Assembly: GCA_963277665.1 (NCBI GenBank) | Contig: OY728128.1 | Span: 1,865,096,988-1,865,160,987, forward strand | Reading direction: 5' to 3' | Length of the DNA: 64,000 bases | From: Viscum album | Taxonomy: Eukaryota; Streptophyta; Magnoliopsida; Santalales; Viscaceae | Notes under the pieces: model-generated | What the model was told of the DNA's origin: nothing | The model's database searches: none | What the model saw: only the letters and a program-made list of their open reading frames with translations | Part shown: positions 34,340 to 46,599 of the stretch, in pieces | Layout: each line of letters opens with the position of its first letter | Position numbering within the stretch: the stretch's first letter is position 1 | Made by a program: the position numbers and the translations under genes

Positions 34340-35504
34340 AAAGGATCTTTAAAAAATTCTTCCTGATAATCAACCTAAATTCAAGGGAACTTCAAAAATT
34401 CTTTCCTATTTTCAAGTGCACTATATAATCTGTTTTAAGCCATAATTATTTTTCTAAAATTGTTCATTATATTATGAAAAAAATATACCTTATTTCTCTT
34501 CTGGTTTTATACAAATATTTTTCCAAAATAACTCTTATTTGCAAAGTAAAAGAGTATTTCTCTTAAGAATTACTCAATAATTTTATAATAGTATTTTCAT
34601 ATATTCCAACACACTTGTTGTTTATTATGTTTAATTGGGATTAATATTTTATGATATCATCAACCAGGTTTTATTAAATGGTTTATAATCAGTTTGACTA
34701 TGGATGTGCTATCTTGATACCATTCACCATACTACTTAGAATGGATAACAAATATGTTTACAGATTAGGGAAATATATTTACATTGCATATGTATATGAT
34801 TTTTATGTTTAACCCCATTCATTTTAGGAATTTATTGGACTTATAAAATGATGTTTGGGTCCTGCTATATCCCCTAGATGCATCGGTAGGTCTCATGAGA
34901 CAAAACAGAATTGGGTTTTAGCCCATGCCTTACACTATAATTTTCAGATTTCTTGGATGAGGCCTTGAAAAAATGTTTCAGATGTTTTTTATTATGAATT
35001 TTCTCATTATGATATTAGTAATTGATAAACCATGAGATTATTCAATTATTATAATATCAATGGTTATGTTTTATTCTCCTATAATCATTTATATGGATTT
35101 ATTTAATCAGATTCCATTCCTATAATATTATGTTCAAGTGTGTTTTTAAAGGCATGTGTTTATAGTTATTCACCTTTCCTAGTGTTTATGTTTATGATAA
35201 CTTACACTGCATTACTTAACCTTACTGAGTATCTGATCTCACCCAATTCTTATGTTTCATTTTTTCCTAGGATTCGAAGATGAATATTATGAATGAATTT
35301 TAGGGATATCCAAGAAGTTATGGATGTTTCTAATGGAATTTATATATCTTTTTTCCTTTAAATTTGTAATGTAAAACTTATGTTTGTATCTGGTTTTCCA
35401 AAACTACTAAACTATTCAATATTTTGGGATGATACATCCTTTTAAAAATACTAATGTATTAATATAAGGAATCAAATCTGGGTAATCGAATTCAGGGTGT
35501 TCCA
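34340..35504 (+). repeat. 3' LTR of element A, second part
   Basis: Continues the A LTR after gypsy B (AAAGGATCTTT...) and aligns with 3968-5132, including the TTACTGAG...CTCACCC block near 35226. It ends TTCCA and is followed by the CTTTG target duplication. Confidence 0.9.
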
Positions 35505-35509
35505 CTTTG
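35505..35509. repeat. Target site duplication of element A, right copy
   Basis: CTTTG directly follows the degenerate 3' LTR end (TTCCA). Removing one copy rejoins the copia gag frame of element R. Confidence 0.85.
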
Positions 35510-36190
35510 ATTATGATAAGCCTAGTATAGAAGATTTAGAAGAAATGTTTGAGAAATATCAAAATAAGAATACAAAAATCATGGATCTATACAGTATTTT
35601 CAGGAAGGAAAATAAAAAATTAAGTAAGGAGAAAAATACTGATGATTCAAAAGTGTTGAATCTTAAAGAAGAGTGGAAATGTATAAAGGGGTAGGATGAT
35701 ATTTTGAAATTTTCCATTTCCAATAATAATGAAGAGGAAAGAGATAAATTCAAAGTTATGATGAATTTCATGTTCAAGATAAAGAAAGAGAATAAATGTT
35801 TGAGAAATAGTTCTTTCAGAACAAATGATAAATTTTAAGGTGATTTAAAAGTTTTTTAGATGGTGAATTGAATATTAAAGAAGGACTTTCTTAAGATTAT
35901 AGAAGAAATATATTATTTGAGAAATAAAATTTCTAGTAATAGCATTTCAATAGTAAACAATGGACATCCCATTCAATTTATGAAATGAGATAATAAAAGA
36001 TAGATGATGGTTTATTATTCTATAATTAAGTATTTTAAATATGGATTACATGGTTGTTATGAACATTAATGTTATGAAAACTTTAGGCAACCAATTTGTT
36101 AAAATAGTGTGTATATAACATCATCTTTGATGAGTTCCAATGTTTATAATGTTCAGTAGGTTTGGGATCCCAAAGGTGTTTTGTAATCAT
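35510..36190 (+). pseudogene. Ty1/copia gag remnant of element R, right part
   Basis: This continues the frame cut at 1906. The first 60 codons (DYDKPSIEDLEEMFEKYQNK onward, then an Asn/Lys/Glu-rich stretch with LSKEKN) have the heptad-like charge pattern of the coiled coil in plant copia Gag. After a stop at 35692 the pattern goes on through KIKKENKCLR. Near 36030-36075 a degenerate zinc-knuckle-like KYGLHGCYEH appears, and near 36160 VWDPKG matches the V-W-x-P-K-G end seen in this Gag type. Stops and shifts are frequent. Identification is by family resemblance. Confidence 0.6.
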
Positions 36191-38084
36191 TTGTTGGTTA
36201 ATATTGATGAGTAATTTGATTTTATTCATTTTTTATTACCTATATTTCATAATAATAAAGTTTGATTGTATTTATAATGATTTATTCCGTATTCATGTTT
36301 GATATGAGTTGGTTATTAAAATGGAATGTGATGTGTTGAATTGGAAAAAATGGTAATTATAAATAATGGTTATTAAAAATTTGATAAGGTAATTTAATGT
36401 GTTTTGTTTTTACGTTTGTCTTCCTTATATAAGAAGGAAGATTTGATTGGTATTTTTTTATTTAATGTGTAATTGACTAATTTTTTATGCCTTTTCAATT
36501 TATTTTCAATGTGACTAAATTGGGGGAAAAGAATACAGATTCTAAATTATTTTTTAATAATTATAGGGGATAATTTATAATTTTTTTATTTGTGTATTTT
36601 TTATATGAAAATTATTTTCTTTTATTTTTGTGTTATGAAATTCATGTTTTATTAAATGATTAGTTTTTATGTTGATGATATTATTAAATGTTCAAGATAT
36701 GCTAAAATGGTAATATAATTAAATTAAATGAAAATTTGATTGATCATTATTGTGTAATGGGGAGTTTAGAATTTTGATTAAATCATGAAGCATGATGATA
36801 TTAGTTATATTGTATAATTTTACCATTGTAGAAACATATAAATTCTATTGAATAGTATGAAAATATATAAATGGATTTGAATATGAACTTAATATATTAA
36901 ATGATATAACTTGGAAAGTGTGATTTAAATTGAGAAAAAATAAGTGACATAAGGAATATTATGTCTTATGTTAAATGTTTTACTTTAATTATTAAATGTT
37001 AAATTGTTATTTTGGGAATGATGAAAAGAGTGGTGAGTTTATAGTTTTATTAAAATATTAGAGTAATTGATTATTTATTTTCATGTGTGCATGTTGAATT
37101 TGATTTTCATATTCTAGCATGTGTTTTTTATAGGTTTATTTTTTAATATTTTTTTATTACGAATATATTATTATCTTGTTAAATGGAAAGTTAAAGTTAA
37201 ATGTTAAAATGGGAATTTAACAAGTTATAAAATTCATCTTATTTTTATGATTCGTATGATGGACTAAATATGATGGTTTCATTTAGTGAGAATGTTGGGT
37301 GTTTATTGAAATGATTAAAAGGGTTAACTATTAGTAAATCATGTGATCATATTTGAATTTACTTGTGAAGGATTACAAAAAATAATGATTTTATAGGTCG
37401 AATAAAATATATTTTGATGTTTATAATTTCATTGATGTTGAGTTTTAATATATAATGAATTGATCATTAATTTGATATAATTTAATTGATGTTTATAATT
37501 TCATTAATTTTGAGATCATGGTCCTTATGTAAATTACCATGTTTATGATTCTTGAGTTGATGATAAACTAATAGATTTATTTTATATCATTATTTGGAGA
37601 AAAAATTAACTAATGGGATTGTTTGGGTAAACATAACAGAGTTTTTGTGTGCTAAATTCATTAATTAATGTGAATGATTATGTATTTATGTTTATAAATA
37701 TTGATTTTTTAGACTACTAAGTAAAAATAATTATTTATAGGAAATGATTTGGGAGTTTGGAATGGTTAAGTGTGATTATTTTTTTATAAATTTTGTTCAA
37801 TGGGTATTATGCAATGATAAGACTAACCATGATGTTGTTTGATATAATATAATTTCTTACCAAAAAATATATTATACATTCCACTATAAAAATGTGAGAA
37901 TATTATGAATTGGGATACATTTTGGATATTAGTGGTATCCCAATGAAATTTATTTCTCACAACCAATACATTTGAATCTTTGAAAATTTTAGTTAAACAT
38001 GATTTCACTCAGGTATAGGAAAAGACTTTGGGTATCATGGAGTTAGTTATGGGGTCATTGTGATGATGTTGGGGTAGTTATTGG
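36191..38084. other. AT-rich stretch without recognised features
   Basis: Nearly 1.9 kb dominated by A and T, with no open frame above 61 codons. I found no LTR end, terminal repeat or protein motif. It may be the decayed rest of copia element R, whose pol should have followed gag, but nothing readable remains. Confidence 0.4.
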
Positions 38085-38785
38085 CATTAGTTTCACGTGA
38101 CTACTTTGGGATATGTGAAACTTCAAGTAGCATGGATTAGATCGAATAGAGGTTTGCATGGGTTGTGGGTCGACATCCACTAGCATCATGGAAGAGGGTG
38201 TGATAGATATGAAACTACTAAATTCAAGAAATAAATCTACTAAACCTGTTCAAATTCATCCAGGCAGGCGGTGATGTAGGCATGATTTTGGCATGATGAC
38301 ACATACAGTATAATGCAAGCATGACACTTCACTGGGCCTTCAGGCTAGTTTGTGGGCCTTTGGTCCATGTAATGGGATTCATGCCCATTGTGCCTTCATG
38401 TAATGTGTGAAATAAATAAGTATTTATGGGTGGGATATCCATTGGGGGGCTATGTCCTTCCTTTTTGTCATGTGTGTGTGGTGTGTGTGTTTAATATAAT
38501 TGCACCCCCAAGCACCTAATATATATTTAAGATGGGTTCCCAGTTTTTGGTTTCTTTTAGATCAAATCAAAGGTTTGAATTTTCCACATTATGTTATTTT
38601 CTACCTAAAATGGGTGTTTGTGCTTCTTGGGTGCCTGAATCATCACTACATCCTAGAACATTGCTGTTATTGAGGCTAAATTGGTGCTAAAAATTGATAA
38701 AATAGGCAGTTTGTTACTATTATACTATTTTAAGGGAGATATTTGATCTGAATTCAAATGAAGATACTACTTTTGTTCACTATAG
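38085..38785 (+). repeat. Duplicated block X, copy 1
   Basis: Aligns with 51900-52400 in the same orientation. Shared stretches are GGGTTGTGGGTCG, AGCATCATGGAAGAGGGTGTG, GGGTTCCCAGTTT and CTTGGGTGC. Copy 1 has about 240 bp extra (38275-38525), including a (GT)n tract near 38465-38490. It is strongly AT-drifted relative to copy 2, as if by C-to-T decay. No coding call. Confidence 0.75.
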
Positions 38786-39036
38786 TTACCATTTCCCTAA
38801 AAAAATTCCTTCTATGAAAAATTGAATATAAACCAACTATTTTCTAGATTTTTGTTCCACCTTATTCTGATAAACTATTTGAAGATGTGTCACATTCAAT
38901 AGAACTTCAAGTATCTAAACCTTTCAAACTATTCTTTCCTTTTATTTTAGAATACCTTCTTGGAATTCTATTTTTTCTTTGGTTTAGGATAGTCAGGTAT
39001 GATATGAACTTCCTTCTAACATTCATCAAATATAAC
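38786..39036. other. Unassigned stretch between block X and the antisense gag remnant
   Basis: AT-rich; no motif recognised. It has no counterpart in the second copy of the duplication. Confidence 0.4.
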
Positions 39037-40060
39037 TTATGAATAATATTTATTGTCTTTTTTGTCTTTCATGTATTTTTGATGAACATTTAAATAGTTT
39101 GAATTACCAAAAAATTTATTCACTGTTGTTTCAATTTGATCAAGTTCATTGTTGTTTTCTTCTGAATAACTTTTTTTTTGAATGGTTATATTTTCTCTTT
39201 GAAACAAGAGATTTATAATTATTAGCACAAACATTAAAAGGGTTGGAATTATTATTACTTGAAGTAGAATAAAATTATAATCCACTTGTCTTCCTTTCAT
39301 TTTCATCATATCTTCTCAGGATTATTTCAAACTTCATTAATGTTCCAATTAATTCATCCAGACTTAAATTTTTTAAATGTTTAGTATGGTTAATAACTGT
39401 CCTCTTAGATTCCCATTATTTTGGAAGAATATTGATAATATTCTCAAAGAGTTTATCTTTATTTAACTTTTTTTCACCCAAGGATTTTAAATTTTTTACT
39501 ATTTTCATATACCATTGATTCATTTGTGTTATAGTTTGTCCAAGTCAGAAATAAAAGGTTTGATAGTCATCTCTAAGCATAGCTCTGTGAGTTTCAAAAA
39601 CTTCAGATATTCCAAAATGTGTTATCTCAACTTCTTCCAAATTTTATTTCCTGTTTCACACAAATATATTTGAATATAGATATTCTTAGTCGTAGATTAT
39701 AATAAATTATTATGAATAGTATGGTTTATCTAATATTCTATTTTTTCTTCATGAGATAATTGAATGATATCCTTCTCCAGATTTTTATAGTTTCGTATCC
39801 TTTTGATAAAATTGTCAAATCTAGTATTAATAATATAGAATTTTGTAGGATCATTACAGTAATCATAATCAACTCCATCAAAAATAGGTGGTTTATTTGG
39901 ATTTTAGTTTTCAAGTGTTTTAATTAGTACTCCTACCATCAAAAATAATCATTCCTCTACCAACTTGGTTACTGTAAGGAAACTGAGTTAAAATTCTGAT
40001 AAACTAATGAAAATAAAAAGTGAAGTAAGATAATATCAGAATTAGGGTAACGACCTACAC
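39037..40060 (-). pseudogene. Antisense Ty1/copia gag (UBN2-type) remnant
   Basis: Read on the minus strand from about 40060 down, the sequence follows the UBN2 family of copia Gag. It shows PPIFDGVDYDY near 39890, NKIWKK near 39640, then MNQWYMKIVKNLKSLGEKKL (about 39530-39470), a LPK-WESK stretch near 39415 and LSLDELIGTLMKFE near 39365-39325. It ends in an Asn-rich, Lys-rich open frame (39309-39037, 90 codons). Several frameshifts and stops separate these pieces. No LTR, protease or integrase was found beside it. It is on the opposite strand from copia remnant R and is absent from the second copy of the duplication. Confidence 0.75.
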
Positions 40061-40504
40061 TATTACCAAATATTTTTTTCAAGGTATGATGATGAATATA
40101 ATAAAAGAGTGGGTGGATTCTAGTTTAAAAAACATACAATTTTCATCCTCTTTAGTTTTACAATGATCAGTTTTTCAAATTACTGATAAATTTAATGGTT
40201 GATTGGGTTTTTCGAATTATTAGTGAAATCAAAAATTAGAGAAACTATATTATAAAATATATGAAATAAAATTAGCATAGTGGAAATAAAATGATCGGTA
40301 TTTCATAATACTGATGGAAATTTTAAATCAGCAGAACTTTACAATAGTTGTATTACAAAAAATGATACAAGGATTAACATAACATTAATTTAAAAAGATA
40401 TAAAAAAACTTATCTTTATTTTAAATTATTGATGAAAATTTTAACATATGAAAAAAAAATATGAAGTATTGATTATAAATCCAAATACTACTATAAAAAG
40501 GATA
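40061..40504. other. AT-rich stretch left of solo LTR D
   Basis: No gene or repeat recognised. Read on the minus strand, GGTAATAGTG near 40060 faintly resembles a tRNA-Met primer site for the gag remnant, too weak to call. Confidence 0.35.
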
Positions 40505-40509
40505 TTATT

Positions 40510-43353
40510 TGTAAGAACCTGATTTTTATCTCAAGTATGAATCCTTTTAATTTCTATTTAATTACTTTTTCATATTGATTCCATATGAGGTTATAAAGGT
40601 TTATTGGGTGTATGGGACTTTTTCAAGGCTTAGAAACCAAGCCGGTGGAGAAAAATACTAGGCCGCATAGTTAATATAAACCATGCGACCTAGCCCACAT
40701 GGTATCTCCTAATCACACAGGGCTAGACAATGGGGTGAAGTAGGGCGTATGGTTTTCCCTAACCATGATCCAGGGTCTTTATGACTTTACGGAATGTCTA
40801 CAATTTTTAGTAGAAGTGATTTTAATGGTTGGCGCATGGTTTCCCTAACCATTTAGCCTAACCGTGTGAGTGCCCTCCTTAAGCATTGAGTTATGCATGG
40901 TTGGCACATGGTTTGACCAACTGTGTAGCCAAACCATGTACCCCTGTTTTTTGGGTGAAATTATGAAAATATCCTTAATGAAATGTTTAACTTGACCCCT
41001 TCCTCCTTGGATCATTCCAGTAGACAGTAAGCTCCTCCCTCTCCCTTTTTGAGCTCCCAAACCCTCTTTCATAGGTTTTGATCTTGATCTCCAATCAGAA
41101 GTCCGATTCAGTCCCTATTCATCACATTGGATGATCATTGGTAAGTATTCGATTCCTTTTGATTCATTATTTTTTTCTAATATCCTTGATGGAGTTATTT
41201 AGATGCAGGTTCATATGCCCTATTTTCAGGGTATTGACTTGTTATTCAGATCTCTTCTGATCTAGGAAAAACTAAAGGATAATACTATATAAGGAGAGTC
41301 GTATTATCTTAAGATAGGTGGTCTTTGACCCATCCCTCAAGTTTTGTCATTTTAAAAATTGTCATAGTGTGTACGCACCGATTTCATTAGGCACAACCTA
41401 CTAAATTCAAGTTTCTTTCTTATAATCATCATGCTCATATTCTAGAGACTTTTCTATATAATATCATCATGCCATTGGAGGTTGAGACCTCAACATGTTC
41501 CACCCCAAGTAGGGTGTTTCCATACTTGTGCCCTTAGTGGATGGTTATGTTCTTCTATTCCACTGTTTAGCGGTGCAATGGCTTGAACCTATTAACAGTA
41601 AGTCTTTCCTTAATAAAATAAATTATTAATTATAATGGTTATCCTTGTATATGGTAATTTCACTTGGACCATATAAGGTAAGTGTTTTAATATAATTAAT
41701 GAATCTTAATATGAATGGAAAGTATACTATATACATGACTTGGCCTAATTTAATGTAACTAAATGGATGGGTTTCACATCTATAGCACTCCTCTCCATGC
41801 TTAATGGAAGGCAGTAGAGTGACCCTAATGAAGTGAGTATGAATTAAATGAACTAATAAGTGGTTTTATGTCCTTCTATCCTTGTCACTTGTATGGAAGG
41901 AAATAGAATGAACCAATTGGCTTATTAAATGGAATGACTGTTACATGGCCTTAACTAATTAATGAATCAAGTATAAGGTGCCTATTGTATATGGGCCTTG
42001 ACATATTTATAGGAGTGGTCAGACTCGAACCAGCCTTGGATTCCCAAGGGAATGCCTTGAGCACTCATGGACTTCATTCTGATTCAGGGATGTCAGTTTC
42101 CAAGGGTGAGACCCACCTTAGAACTCGATCCTTATCTACTAGTGGATGTTATAAATGACGTCATATGATCCCTACCTTATCATTATTATAATTCATTGAA
42201 TACACTTTTAGATCTAGCATAGCGTCTTGGACACGTGGTGACATGGATACACCCATTGGTCTTGGTCATTGCTTATCCCATTTTACCTTGGATGAATTCC
42301 TTAGACTCATTTATAATCATATTATAGTTTAATGCCTTGTTTTATACCCCTTAGATTACATGCAGACCCCTTATATCCAAGCTACATATTATTACTAAGT
42401 TGGTTTGACCCCTGAGGTTAAGGATACCTTGGTTATTACCTTAGATCCTCTTTGTTATTATCATCATTAGAGGATACCTTGTTAAATATGGGATCCTTTA
42501 TTATTATTCTCATGTCATGATGTTAGTACTAGTTTTACCTCATGTGACTTACTTATATAAACTGGTGCATAATTAACTAATCAAGTGATCTCATGTTCAA
42601 AGACATTACTAGTTGAGGCTTAAGCAGGTACGGGTATTTACATTGTTGTATTGTTTTACTTTTATATTTTCATTTATGCAAATTGTTTTGGTTTATATTA
42701 CATAGAATCGTTGTTATAGATTCCATTGGTGGTGTCCTACTGAGATTTATCTCTCACACCCTATCTGGGCCGCCATTGGTACCCGAGCAGATTATATGTA
42801 TGCAGGTGTTGACAAGGGGAAGCGTCCTGCTTTAGACACCTAATATTGCTTTCTTACATTAGGAATAAGCTTGGTAGAAAATGACTGAGATTGATTTTAG
42901 GATTCTTGTATAGTTTTTGTCTTATTTTTGCTTCTTTTGTATAGCATGTATTGGTTGTTTCCATGTATACCATTTTTCCAGTTTTGTAGCGACATGACAT
43001 ACATTATCATCAGCTTTTGTATATGATTCAATTATCATCTTTGAGTACTATTATCAGTTTCTTCAGTTGTTTATTATTTTGATATACTTTTACTATGACG
43101 GGTTACTGGTCCAGTGTTATAGTGTATGTTATATGTTGTTACATATTTTCATATTATGCTTCTTTTATTTACCTATTATTATATTTATTAGTTTTTCACC
43201 ACTCTAGTAATGAGGGCATAGTCTCCCCACGAACACACCCTAGGCACTTGCTGATAGTCAGTAGTCTCTGGCATTCGGAGAGATGTGATTCAGGCCATGT
43301 GACCAATCGAGCTTGGGGAAACTTTTATGGGCACCTAAGTTCGGTACATCACA
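40510..43353 (+). repeat. Solo LTR D, copy 1 (Ty3/gypsy)
   Basis: A 2844-bp unit starting TGTAAGAACCTG and ending GGTACATCACA. It is flanked by a perfect 5-bp duplication TTATT (40505-40509 and 43354-43358), with no internal gypsy genes beside it. Its layout parallels the LTR of element B: the same TGTAAGAAC start, a CCTACTGAGATTTATCTCTCACACCC block near 42734, and a GAGGGCATAGTCTCCCCAC block near 43214. It is therefore an LTR left by recombination between the two ends of a related element. Confidence 0.88.
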
Positions 43354-43358
43354 TTATT

Positions 43359-45770
43359 GAAATTACACTTTTTAACCAAAGTAAAAGGTAGATTTGTAGA
43401 GCTGATCTAAGGTATCCATGACTTTCTACCTATCATGATGTATCCCTAATTTTATACCAATCAGGAGGTATTTCTTCCTATAACTGAAAGCCCTTGACTT
43501 TACCTATAAGCAGCATCTCACTTTACATATTGAAAATACTTGAGCTATGTCTTCCTATCCATGGAATCCCTTAATTTTATGATCATATTTTATATCTTCC
43601 TGTCCTAAAAATCCCTCTATCATTTAGGATTGGTAGTAAAATGATTACAAAAAAAAATATTAAGATCTTTATGAGGCAAACCTCACTCAATGGTTGCTCT
43701 TAGTAGAAACACTCTAAAAGAAAAAATTACATCAGTTGGAATAAAACTCAATAAAAATAAATTGAAAATATTCCAAAAAAACTGTAACTTTCATAATTAT
43801 TTATTCTTGTTAATATGTACTTATTATACTCAAAGTATAGCTTCATTATAGGTGGAATTTTATCAAAATTCAATGGCTAAAATCAGAAAAATTCATGATC
43901 AATTGTAACAGCATCAGCGATAACTTCTTCATCTACTAATGAAATAAACATGTTGCTTCACCTGTCAATGAGTTAAATCAGTATAGCTATAGTGATTCTA
44001 AATCTGATGGATGTAGTCTATAATTATATCTTCAGATCATTGGATTTTTATAAATCCATTTATATTTTCCATATTTCATTTACCAGAAGTTCATTTTACA
44101 TAAGTAAAATAACTTAAAAAAATTTAAGTCTTATCATTCTCAAATGAAGTGTATTGTGATTTATAAAATAAATAAATAAGTGATATATTGACTTAATAAT
44201 CTCTCCAGCAGTCATCTATCGGGATAGATTTACTAATTTTCCCCTAGAGTGGTTCTAAGACTCTAAAAACTCAAATTGAGTTCAGTCTCAATGGGAAAAA
44301 ATACGGATCACTATAATAGGTTTGGGGGGAATTTTTTATAGGTTAGAAACTTTGTGTCTCTTTTGGGTGTTTTTCAAATGTTTTTTAAGATTTTTTACTT
44401 CCTAGGATAAATTTAATTATCTTGATCGTTTTCAAACTTGGGTTGATTTTTAATGAAATTATTCTATGTTTTTATGTATATGATATATTCTTCCTTTACT
44501 TTGAATTTCATACAATTTAATGTGTTTGGCCAATTTTTGAAATCCATGATCATTAGAGACTAGCCCTAATCATTTTCACCCTCCTATTAGGCACTTTAAA
44601 AGTTATTTTTACATCTTCTTCCTTCAAATCTTTTTCAGTCTGATTTAGTGTACAAATGTGATTAAAGTGTATTTTTGGGCAAGCTCTTTAATCCACTTGA
44701 GACCCTCTTTGACATTGATCTAGTTAATCCTATAGTTTTCATGAACACCCTTATAGGTTCAAACCATGTTACAAGCCAAATACATCCTTACTTTCCCTTT
44801 ACCCTAAATTCATTGCATGGTTACTTCATGAATAAGAGTGGATAAGGGTTGTCATGTGCTTACTTTTGAAAGGCATTACATTGTTGGAGGGAAATGTGAG
44901 GATGGTGTCACCAATTTTGGAAACTTTAATGTGAAAGGGCATGAGTCTATAACTCATTAAATCACAATGGCATCCTACTCCTAAAAATTGAAAATAAAAG
45001 AAAATGTAAATATAAAAAAATGTATATAAAAAAAGAATAAAATTGATAAAAATTGGAGAATAGAGATTGTAATATTCTTTATTGTGCTTCATTTTTAGTC
45101 TCACAACTCAATTTCAAATAATAATGAAGGGGATTATGATGAGTTACCTTTTGTAAGGGAGATTGAGTGATGTTCATTTCATTGAACATTCTTGAATAAT
45201 CATGCAAAGTATTAAAGAGTCAAACCCTTCTCCTCCAGCCATTATTTTTAAATCTATACCCATTGTCCATTATCTAACATTACAAATTTAAAGAATCATC
45301 ATGATTGGGGAACCTCATTTGTCTTTTTCATAGAGAAGTGATAATTTCACCAAACATGTGGCTTGAGATGCATGTTCTTGCGATGGTCACAACTCATTTT
45401 ATCAATTACATTTGAGGGAAGGGAGAAAAAAATCTTGAGAGGTAAGTTTCGAGTGTACATGGATAAACAAATGAGGCTAGATGAATTTGAGTGCGAGAGA
45501 GGATAAGAATATGGGAACTGGTATGATAAAATGAACGTGATTCTTTTGAAAAATGATTGGTAATATCCACATCATTGATTTTTGTATGAATTATGGTTAA
45601 GATATTATGTCTTTTCAGGGAGTACAAAAAGTAGGCATGGGGATGACAATACAAGATTTTTTTTCTATTTTCTATTTATGATTTCATTTGAAATGATCCC
45701 CCTTTTCAGGTAAAAATATATATAAAACACATTTTGAATGTTTTCCTTTTTTTTTAAGTGAATAAATAAT
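43359..45770 (+). repeat. Duplicated block Y, copy 1
   Basis: Aligns with 55381-58297 up to about 45390. The remainder to 45770 has no partner because element C interrupts copy 2. It holds no supported gene; the sequence matching the 136-codon frame of copy 2 (57530-57940) is broken here. AT-rich with several A runs. Confidence 0.7.
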
Positions 45771-45771
45771 T

Positions 45772-46182
45772 TTAGGGGCCACTCCCAATTATGGGAGTTG
45801 ATTTATGGAGGAAGAATTCATGGGAGGATTATCAGAAACGACTCCTATTTAAGTCTTCTATGGTTGGAAACAAATGTTGTGGATGAGCAACTGATGGCAT
45901 GGAAATTTTCAAGGGTGGATCATCTACCCGAACAACCGTTGACGAAGTAGTATTTGCTTCCTCTATAAAATGGGTTCTCATCCCATGTACTTGTCACCAG
46001 AAAATTCTGTTGAAACTTTGTGCATCCTTCAACATTTGATCCGAAGAGAAGAAATATAGAAAATAACCATTTCTCTTGTGGATGTAGGCACCATTTCCAA
46101 ACTATGTAAATCTTGCGTGTTTTTCTAACTTCCTCTTATGTTTGTATTTATTTTGTCACCACGAACATATGCTTCCCCAATA
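45772..46182 (+). repeat. 5' LTR of copia element E
   Basis: Pairs with 50929-51340 over its whole length. Shared strings include CACTCCCAATTATGGGAGTTG and GGGTGGATCATCTACCCGAACAA. The first bases are mutated (TTAGGGG where the other LTR has TGAGGGGG). TATAAAATGGG near 45964 is the likely TATA box. Confidence 0.88.
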
Positions 46183-46185
46183 AAG

Positions 46186-46197
46186 TGGTATCAGATA
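46186..46197 (+). other. Primer binding site of element E
   Basis: TGGTATCAGATA starts three bases after the LTR end and matches the initiator-Met site at 10 of 12 positions. Confidence 0.8.
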
Positions 46198-46599
46198 AAT
46201 CTAAGTCGAAATGGTGATGGTACATCCAATTTTTCTGATGACCATAAAATTTAATTTGGTCATAATTTTTCTTGAGTCTAGATCTCTGAAGAGCTAAGTG
46301 AGACGATTCAAACGATGCAAGCGGTGTCAAAACAGAGCTGAAATGAAGTTGGTAGAGCTGGTCAAAGTTTTAGTCATACCGCGGGTACTATAGTACCTTA
46401 CCGAAGAAGACAACACTATTCATGCTAGTGGAAACTTTTCAGCGGGTTTCCGGACAATATTCTTGTGAAGCACGTCAGCACCACATTAGTGGCCGATCTA
46501 TACCGTTAAAACTATGTTGGTTATTACTTGGTCAATTGGAGTCCATTTTTAACGATCCAGGTGTTGATTCCTGCCACCACCAAATATGAATTTTTATTA
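46198..46599 (+). pseudogene. Start of gag of element E (decayed)
   Basis: By position this is the 5' part of gag, upstream of the LINE insertion. A possible start is ATG at 46211 or nearby. Stops occur within a few codons and no Gag motif can be aligned by eye, so the call rests on context. Confidence 0.4.

Larger units (their letters stand above)
1907..35504 (+). mobile_element. Ty3/gypsy retrotransposon A, with two later elements inside it
   Basis: Two related long terminal repeats (1907-5132; 22316-24351 continued at 34340-35504) enclose a primer site, gag, protease, RT, RNase H, integrase and a polypurine tract in gypsy order. The whole is flanked by a perfect 5-bp target duplication CTTTG (1902-1906 and 35505-35509). 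Without its nested insertions (CACTA 10020-22219, gypsy B 24352-34334) A would be about 11.4 kb. The pol order and the tail after integrase fit the chromovirus branch of Ty3/gypsy, and the Tekay/Del lineage is likely but not proven. Both genes are full of stops and shifts, and the LTRs differ by many substitutions and small indels, so it is old and dead. It shares gag type, leader and LTR motifs with element C. Confidence 0.93.

Noticed and set aside
43095..43391. 98-codon frame at the end of solo LTR D, with a similar frame at 55047-55319
   Set aside because: Both lie in the LTR end and diverge after frame changes; the likeness reflects shared LTR descent, and the frames span the U5 motif shared by non-coding LTRs.
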